Origin: Gammaproteobacteria bacterium
GTDB lineage: Bacteria; Pseudomonadota; Gammaproteobacteria; Pseudomonadales; Azotimanducaceae
Reading direction: 5' to 3'
Length of the DNA: 13,850 nt
Assembly (NCBI GenBank): GCA_002726925.1
Contig: PBTJ01000051.1
Location: 6,163 to 20,012, forward strand
Below are positions 9,518-13,850 of the stretch, piece by piece. The position numbers and the translations under genes were made by a program. The notes under the pieces are model-generated. The model had not been told where the DNA came from, searched no databases, and saw only the letters and a list, made by a program, of their open reading frames with translations. Within the stretch, counting starts at the first letter, position 1; every line of letters begins with the position of its first letter.

Positions 9518-10648
9518 TCAGGTAGCCAGATTAAAGCCCAGCACTACTTGGGCCTGACCGGTAATCAGTGTTTTCTCTCGTTCTGGTAAGCGCTCGATAC
9601 TGTAGAACATCTGTTGAGGGGCAAGGTCCTCCAAAATCGGGTGCGTGAACTCCTGCGCCCAGCCACATTGTTCTTGCGTGAGGTCTGCAAAAACCTCCGC
9701 TGTCATCAGCGCGGTCTCGGACTTTGCTAAGGATGCTAGCGTCAAATTTTGCTCGAGGTTCGTTACCGCTTCGATGGCATCTACGGTCATCGCTGTGGTC
9801 TCGGCAGGGTCCTTAGGGCTGATGATATTGCATAGGTGACAACGGAACTCACCTTGGGTTTCGTATTCTCGCAGCAAGCGCTGCAGCAGCAGCGATGCGT
9901 AAATCGCCCGCAATCCGTTGGTTTCCGCCTTGCTGATTAGCAACGCCAGCCCGCGCTCCTGTATGGCAAAAGCAAATCCGGGATACAGCGCGCAAACCTC
10001 TCGGGCCATGGCCAGCGCGTCGTCAATGGCCTGCTTTTGCTCGGCCGAGCGAAGACTGCGCTGGTTATGCAGTTTTACTGTCAGCAGATAAGCGGGCTGC
10101 TCTTGGGCTTGCTCCGCAGGCACCGAAACGATGGGCAGCGAACGATTGCCCCGCGCACTGAACTGAATAACCATTACCGTAACCGCCGGGGTCAGCAGCA
10201 CGGTAATGAGCGACAGCAAGCCCAGCATCCACGGCAACGGTGGCGCGAAGGCCTCTTGATTCAGCGTCACGTAAACGATGCCGCTTAATGTCTCGTCAAT
10301 GGTCGCCTGCGCCACATAGCTGACGTTCGACGGCTGTATCCCGCTCATCGCCATCATTGCATCGCTGGGGTCAAAGAATGCGATGCCGCCAATCTCTTCC
10401 AGTGCGGTGAGTCGGTTGGCGATCACGGTCAGGGTAATTTGCTCGGTGTTTAACAGCGCATCTGCGGTGGTGTTGGCCAGCGTATTGGCCAGCGCGCTGC
10501 CGTAGCGATCCATCTCTTCTTGGCCGTCAGGCCGCTCAAACCAAATGACCAAAAGACTCGCCGCACATATCGCGGTGGCAATCGCCGCCGCGGGCAAGGT
10601 CACCCTGCTGGCGCGAAACTTTGTACGAAAACGCTGCAGAGGACTCAT
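9518..10648 (-). CDS. smp: Two-TM inner-membrane protein of the Smp/YtjB/AhpA type with an extra cytoplasmic domain
   Basis: Likely homologue of E. coli Smp (YtjB), an inner-membrane protein of unclear function whose gene is also divergent from serB. From the chosen ATG the protein has 376 residues. TM1 is at about 18-37, followed by a periplasmic segment at 38-137 that includes SALANTLANTTADALL and ends in SGIVYVTLNQEAF, the same plan as the YtjB periplasmic region. TM2 is at about 138-164. A cytoplasmic part of about 210 residues follows, whereas E. coli YtjB (214 residues in total) has only a short tail. Its order of strands and helices (YLLTVKLHNQ, long helix, FAFAIQERGLALLIS, helices) vaguely recalls a class III cyclase or GGDEF-like fold, but no metal-binding aspartates or GGDEF motif are visible. 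The frame stays open upstream to an ATG at 10831; those 61 residues are rejected because they cross the serB promoter region and look non-protein-like. No good Shine-Dalgarno is seen. Confidence 0.75.
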   Translation of the reverse strand: MSPLQRFRTKFRASRVTLPAAAIATAICAASLLVIWFERPDGQEEMDRYGSALANTLANTTADALLNTEQITLTVIANRLTALEEIGGIAFFDPSDAMMAMSGIQPSNVSYVAQATIDETLSGIVYVTLNQEAFAPPLPWMLGLLSLITVLLTPAVTVMVIQFSARGNRSLPIVSVPAEQAQEQPAYLLTVKLHNQRSLRSAEQKQAIDDALAMAREVCALYPGFAFAIQERGLALLISKAETNGLRAIYASLLLQRLLREYETQGEFRCHLCNIISPKDPAETTAMTVDAIEAVTNLEQNLTLASLAKSETALMTAEVFADLTQEQCGWAQEFTHPILEDLAPQQMFYSIERLPEREKTLITGQAQVVLGFNLAT

Positions 10649-10766
10649 CGAGTGGGTATGCCGCCCAGCGCCCGACGAGTGTGGTCGTAACGCAGCGCTT
10701 TGCGCGCAGCCGCATGTGCTGGGCGCTGTTGTGGCAGGGCGAAGAGGGTGTGCAAAAAGACCTCGT

Positions 10767-10802
10767 TTTGTGGTGTCGCGGCGGGTGATAAAATACCACA
10801 AA
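10767..10802 (+). promoter_or_regulatory. Probable serB promoter bracketed by an 8 bp inverted repeat
   Basis: An extended -10 (TG-A-TAAAAT, 10786-10794) lies about 60 bp before the serB ATG, with a weak -35 (TTTTGT, 10766-10771) 17 bp upstream. TTTGTGGT (10767-10774) and ACCACAAA (10795-10802) are perfect inverted repeats separated by 20 bp. One arm covers most of the -35, and the other begins immediately after the -10. The arrangement suits a repressor or activator dimer controlling serB, and possibly also the divergent smp-like gene. The regulator is unknown. Confidence 0.45.
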
Positions 10803-10855
10803 GCGTAGGATGCAATCCTTCTCGCGACCATCTCAGGCCGCTAGACTATCGCACT

Positions 10856-12106
10856 ATGTTGCAACGCAAGGCTCATCCCTTGGCCGAACAAATCATGCTG
10901 GTAAGTATTTCCGGTCAGGACAAACCGGGGCTGATGTCTGCGCTGATGGCCATTTGCGTTGAGTTCGACGCGCAGATTTTAGATATGGGCCAAGCGGTGA
11001 TTCACGATGAACTTGCGCTCGGTCTGCTGCTTTCCTCTGCAAAGAGCGATGCCCTACGTCAGGCAATCACTGCCCGCTGCACAGACGTTGGCTCCGCCCT
11101 GCGACTGCAAACCGTCGATGCCGACGACTACGGCACTTGGGCAAAATCGATTTTTGCCAGTCCGCTGATTTTAACCCTGCTGACCAATGGCTCTGCCGCA
11201 GAACCCCTGCAGGCGGTCAGCGCGCTTACCCACGCTTGGCAAATGAACATCGACACCGTGCGCCGTTTAACCAAGCCACGCGCACTGATGGATGTCAGCG
11301 GTGCCGGTGAGCGCTTTGGCGTAGAGATGCGCCTAAGCGGCGAGCTGGCCAACAGCGTTGAGTTTCAGACAGAACTGCTCAAGCTTGCTGATCAAAACGA
11401 TTTCGACGTGAGTCTGCAGCGAGACTCTGTGTTTCGACGCAATCGGCGCCTTGTCGCCTTCGATATGGACTCCACCCTAATCGCCGAAGAGGTGATGGAC
11501 GAACTGGCCAAGCGCCACGGCGTGGGCGATAAAGTGGTGGCCATTACCGATGCCGCCATGGCCGGCCAGCTAGATTTCAAAGAAAGCTTTCGTCAGCGCG
11601 CGGCGCTGCTTGAAGGCTTGCCCCTGCAGGTGCTGCACGAAGTGGCCGAGTCGGTTGCACTTAACACGGGCGCGCGACGTCTGATCAAGGCGCTCAAACA
11701 CTTTGGCTATACCGTCGCCGTGTTCTCCGGCGGCTTTCAATACGTTGGCGAGTACTTGCAGCAGGAACTGGGAATCGACCACGTCTTCGCCAATGAGCTG
11801 GAAGAAGTCGATGGGGTGATGACCGGTAAGGTGATCGGCGACATCGTCGATGCCCAGCGCAAGGCCGAGTTGCTGCGTCAGATTGCCGTTAAAGAAAATA
11901 TCTCTCTCGCGCAAACCATCGCGGTTGGTGACGGCGCTAACGATCTGCCTATGCTGCAACAGGCTGGGCTAGGGGTGGCGTATCACGCCAAGACTATCGT
12001 GCGCGAAAACGCCAAACACGCTATCTCGAACTTTGGCCTCGACGCCATTTTGTATCTCATTGGCTTCAGCGACTTAGATATAGAGCAGGCGCTCACCCGC
12101 GACTGA
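10856..12106 (+). CDS. serB: Phosphoserine phosphatase SerB
   Basis: Catalyses the last step of serine synthesis, L-phosphoserine to serine plus phosphate, in the cytoplasm. The 416-residue protein has a tandem regulatory N-terminus: an ACT domain at about 14-88 (LVSISGQDKPGLMSALM, DMGQAVIHD) and a second ACT-like domain at about 103-190. The HAD phosphatase domain follows. FDMDST supplies nucleophile Asp203 and acid/base Asp205; VFSGGF carries motif II Ser291; Lys336 is the likely motif III lysine; and GDGANDLPML (Asp359, Asp363) is motif IV for Mg. Pseudomonas-type SerB has the same double-ACT plan and about 404 residues; E. coli SerB is shorter. The ATG at 10856 is chosen because it follows the promoter-like region; an ATG at 10895 is an alternative starting directly at the ACT domain. 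The frame is also open back to 10700, but that stretch lies across the promoter. It ends 11 bp from the convergent hydrolase. Confidence 0.93.
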   Translation: MLQRKAHPLAEQIMLVSISGQDKPGLMSALMAICVEFDAQILDMGQAVIHDELALGLLLSSAKSDALRQAITARCTDVGSALRLQTVDADDYGTWAKSIFASPLILTLLTNGSAAEPLQAVSALTHAWQMNIDTVRRLTKPRALMDVSGAGERFGVEMRLSGELANSVEFQTELLKLADQNDFDVSLQRDSVFRRNRRLVAFDMDSTLIAEEVMDELAKRHGVGDKVVAITDAAMAGQLDFKESFRQRAALLEGLPLQVLHEVAESVALNTGARRLIKALKHFGYTVAVFSGGFQYVGEYLQQELGIDHVFANELEEVDGVMTGKVIGDIVDAQRKAELLRQIAVKENISLAQTIAVGDGANDLPMLQQAGLGVAYHAKTIVRENAKHAISNFGLDAILYLIGFSDLDIEQALTRD

Positions 12107-12117
12107 CGCGCTGCCGT

Positions 12118-13305
12118 TCACCACTGCCGCGTTAAAAAATCGTCAATCACACCGCAGGCCTCAGCCATGTGCGCGGCACCGTTTGCACCGGTGTAGTAGT
12201 GGGTTGCCCCCTTCACCACATGCAGGTGCTTGCGCTCGTGAGTCACCGCGTCATACAGGCGCTGGGTATGGCTTGGCGTGCAGGCATCGTCTGCCGAGTT
12301 GCCCACAACCAATACCGGCACGCTGATTTTGCTGCCTGAGGCGATCGCATCGCAGCGCGCATCGTCGTAGCTCCACTGGCTGAGCCAACTGCGTAGGGTG
12401 CAAAACCGCGCCAGCCCCACCGGGCCATCGTTGACAATTTTTGGGTCGCCCAAGTAGCAGCCACCGGGTTTGCGGTCGCTGGGCTCAATGCTCGGGTCGA
12501 GCCAGCGCGGGTCGGCCATGGTGCCGTGCACGGTAAAGGCGAACTCGCTCCAAGGGCTGTCGGATGCGCGGATGACATTAAGCTTTTCCCGCACCCACGC
12601 AGTAATGCGCCGGTTGCGTGCGATCTGGGCTTGGGCAAACAGAGCGAGAAAATCTGCTGAATAGGGCGGCTGGTTTGGGTTGGCAGCATCGTAAAGATTC
12701 AGCTGCGCATCACGCAGGTGAGGCTGGCTCTCGTCAGTAATCGACGGGTCGAGCCATTCGGTAAAAATACGGTGCCGGCTCACATGCGCCGCCAGCATCA
12801 AGATCGAATTAGCCGCGGGCAGGCGCGCCGCATCCACCGTGTAAGAATCCCCCGCCGCGGTATCGCTAATGCCGTCGCCCGCTTCTGCCAACGCCTGATA
12901 CCACAGCATCAGCGAGCCGCCGCCGGACCAGCCTGCCAGCACAATATTGCTGTAGCCCAGCCGGTCCTTTGCATCGCATATCGCCTCGCCCAAGTCGCAG
13001 GCGACTTTTTCCATCATCAGCGCGTAGTCGGCGCCGCGATAGCGCGAGTTGGCCCACAAAATATGATGCCCCCGCTTTGCCAGCTGCCGCACCAAGGGCA
13101 AGTACATACCGCCCCCTACCGGATGCATAAACACAATCAGCGTGTCGCTGGGTTTATCAACGGGTCGAATTAAATGGCAGTCCAGCCCGACAATGGCACC
13201 GCCGCCGCCGTACACATCGCTGTAGGTGGCGTTCTCTTGAAAGCCCACCGCGTAGGCAATGCGCTCGCAGCCTTTTGGTGTGCCTGGATTCATTGCCGAT
13301 GTCAT
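12118..13305 (-). CDS. Alpha/beta-hydrolase with a large cap insertion, substrate unknown
   Basis: A 395-residue cytoplasmic protein (no signal peptide) of the alpha/beta-hydrolase fold. VFMHPVGGG (58-66) fits the oxyanion-hole loop. GWSGGG carries the nucleophile Ser127. VLVVGNSADDACTP (332-344) holds the acid, Asp339 or Asp340, and GATHYYTG (367-374) holds catalytic His369. The triad is therefore complete, and an esterase, thioesterase or related hydrolase activity is expected. The 212 residues between nucleophile and acid are far more than in a minimal hydrolase and imply a sizeable cap, including a tryptophan-rich stretch near 307-312 and repeated WLDPSI motifs (184-189 and 268-273). I do not recognise a named family. 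GGGGAG 4 nt before the ATG supports the start. It is convergent with serB and 113 bp downstream of epmB on the same strand, so read-through from epmB is possible. Confidence 0.8.
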   Translation of the reverse strand: MTSAMNPGTPKGCERIAYAVGFQENATYSDVYGGGGAIVGLDCHLIRPVDKPSDTLIVFMHPVGGGMYLPLVRQLAKRGHHILWANSRYRGADYALMMEKVACDLGEAICDAKDRLGYSNIVLAGWSGGGSLMLWYQALAEAGDGISDTAAGDSYTVDAARLPAANSILMLAAHVSRHRIFTEWLDPSITDESQPHLRDAQLNLYDAANPNQPPYSADFLALFAQAQIARNRRITAWVREKLNVIRASDSPWSEFAFTVHGTMADPRWLDPSIEPSDRKPGGCYLGDPKIVNDGPVGLARFCTLRSWLSQWSYDDARCDAIASGSKISVPVLVVGNSADDACTPSHTQRLYDAVTHERKHLHVVKGATHYYTGANGAAHMAEACGVIDDFLTRQW

Positions 13306-13309
13306 CGTG

Positions 13310-13315
13310 CTCCCC
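13310..13315 (-). promoter_or_regulatory. Ribosome binding site of the alpha/beta-hydrolase gene
   Basis: GGGGAG on the minus strand ends 4 nt before the ATG at 13305. It favours this start over the in-frame ATG four codons later. Confidence 0.6.
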
Positions 13316-13418
13316 TTATTCCCTCATGCCCTTGTTGCAGAGTCTGCCGCGAAACGCATCGCGTGAATACTCGGGCAGCCTGATCTGGCGGCGTTGGGTC
13401 GGCGCTCTTTGTCGTTCG

Positions 13419-13850
13419 TTAACCTCGGCCTTTGAAGGCTAATGCCGTTTTGGACATCTCGCCCGGTTCTTCGCGCACTAATCGCGGCAGCAGATAGCCC
13501 GGCAAACGCTCGCGCATCGCCTCATAGATTGGCTGTGCTTGGGCATCCGACACCATAAAGTGCGCGGTGCCGGTCACCGGATCGGGCATGTGCAGGTAGT
13601 AGGGCAGCGCGCCTTGCTCGAACAGCATCTCGGATAACTCACACAGCACATCGACGTCGTCGTTCACACCATGCAGTAGCACGGTCTGGTTCAGCAGGTG
13701 CACGCCCGCCTCGCGTAGGCACGCAAACGCGCGCGCCGTGTCCACGTCGAGCTCTTGCGCGTGGTTGCAGTGCACCACCACAGTGATCGAACAGCGGCTT
13801 GCCGCTAAGCTTTCGAGCAGCGCCCGGGTCACGCGTTGAGGCAGCACAAT
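13419..13850 (-). CDS. epmB: EF-P beta-lysylation protein EpmB (lysine 2,3-aminomutase-like), C-terminal part
   Basis: EpmB is a radical-SAM, PLP-dependent aminomutase that converts (S)-alpha-lysine to (R)-beta-lysine, used by EpmA to modify elongation factor P so that ribosomes pass polyproline stretches. The last 143 residues are visible; the frame runs off the right edge, so the CxxxCxxC iron-sulfur motif and about 200 N-terminal residues lie outside. VHCNHAQELD, LLNQTVLLHGVNDD and LPYYLHMPDPVTGTAHFMV match the C-terminal barrel of EpmB closely. The ending GEMSKTALAF places a lysine where E. coli EpmB has its PLP-binding lysine (GEPSKT, near residue 332). The short C-terminal end distinguishes EpmB from true lysine 2,3-aminomutases, which extend further. 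Whether efp and epmA are nearby cannot be seen. The 113 bp downstream (13306-13418) hold only the hydrolase leader and no clear terminator. Confidence 0.93.
   Translation of the reverse strand: MVLPQRVTRALLESLAASRCSITVVVHCNHAQELDVDTARAFACLREAGVHLLNQTVLLHGVNDDVDVLCELSEMLFEQGALPYYLHMPDPVTGTAHFMVSDAQAQPIYEAMRERLPGYLLPRLVREEPGEMSKTALAFKGRG

Noticed and set aside
10649..10831. N-terminal extension of the smp-like frame by 61 codons
   Set aside because: The residues do not resemble a protein start and cross the probable serB promoter; a TM segment follows naturally from the ATG at 10648.
10700..10855. N-terminal extension of the serB frame by 52 codons
   Set aside because: It would place the promoter-like element and inverted repeat inside coding sequence, and the Arg/Cys-rich peptide is absent from the SerB plan.

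Overview
This is a 13.85 kb chromosomal window from a gammaproteobacterium. Gene content and order suggest a free-living marine or soil lineage near Pseudomonadales/Cellvibrionales, although the exact taxon cannot be fixed from sequence reading alone. Nearly everything is core housekeeping. I see no rRNA, tRNA, CRISPR array, insertion sequence, prophage, toxin-antitoxin pair or defence module.

Left part (1-2953): the 3' end of an unidentified gene is joined by an ATGA overlap to waaA, the Kdo transferase of lipid A-core assembly. waaA runs tail-to-tail into tolC, the outer-membrane efflux channel, and the two stop codons overlap by 4 bp. Middle (2954-8786): a 253 bp divergent control region separates tolC from a same-strand run of yqiB (DUF1249), cpdA (cAMP phosphodiesterase), parE and parC (both subunits of topoisomerase IV). 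This matches the classical tolC-nudF-yqiB-cpdA-yqiA-parE order of E. coli and relatives, except that nudF and yqiA are absent from their usual places.

Right part (8787-13850): a 244 bp spacer holds a CCACAG hexamer microsatellite. It is followed by a leftward VOC-family gene and then a leftward two-TM membrane protein (Smp/YtjB/AhpA type) that is divergent from serB (phosphoserine phosphatase), as in E. coli. The Smp-like protein here carries about 210 cytoplasmic residues after its second TM segment that the E. coli protein largely lacks. A perfect 8 bp inverted repeat brackets the probable serB promoter. Convergent to serB is a leftward alpha/beta hydrolase with an unusually large insertion between nucleophile and acid. 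The window ends inside epmB, the lysine 2,3-aminomutase-like enzyme of EF-P modification, whose N-terminal half lies outside.

The genes fall into envelope biogenesis and efflux (waaA, tolC), chromosome decatenation (parE, parC), cAMP turnover (cpdA), serine synthesis (serB) and translation-factor modification (epmB). No convincing undescribed multi-gene system is present. The points most worth a second look are the extra domain of the Smp-like protein, the serB-promoter inverted repeat, the missing nudF/yqiA, the short first gene and the large-cap hydrolase.
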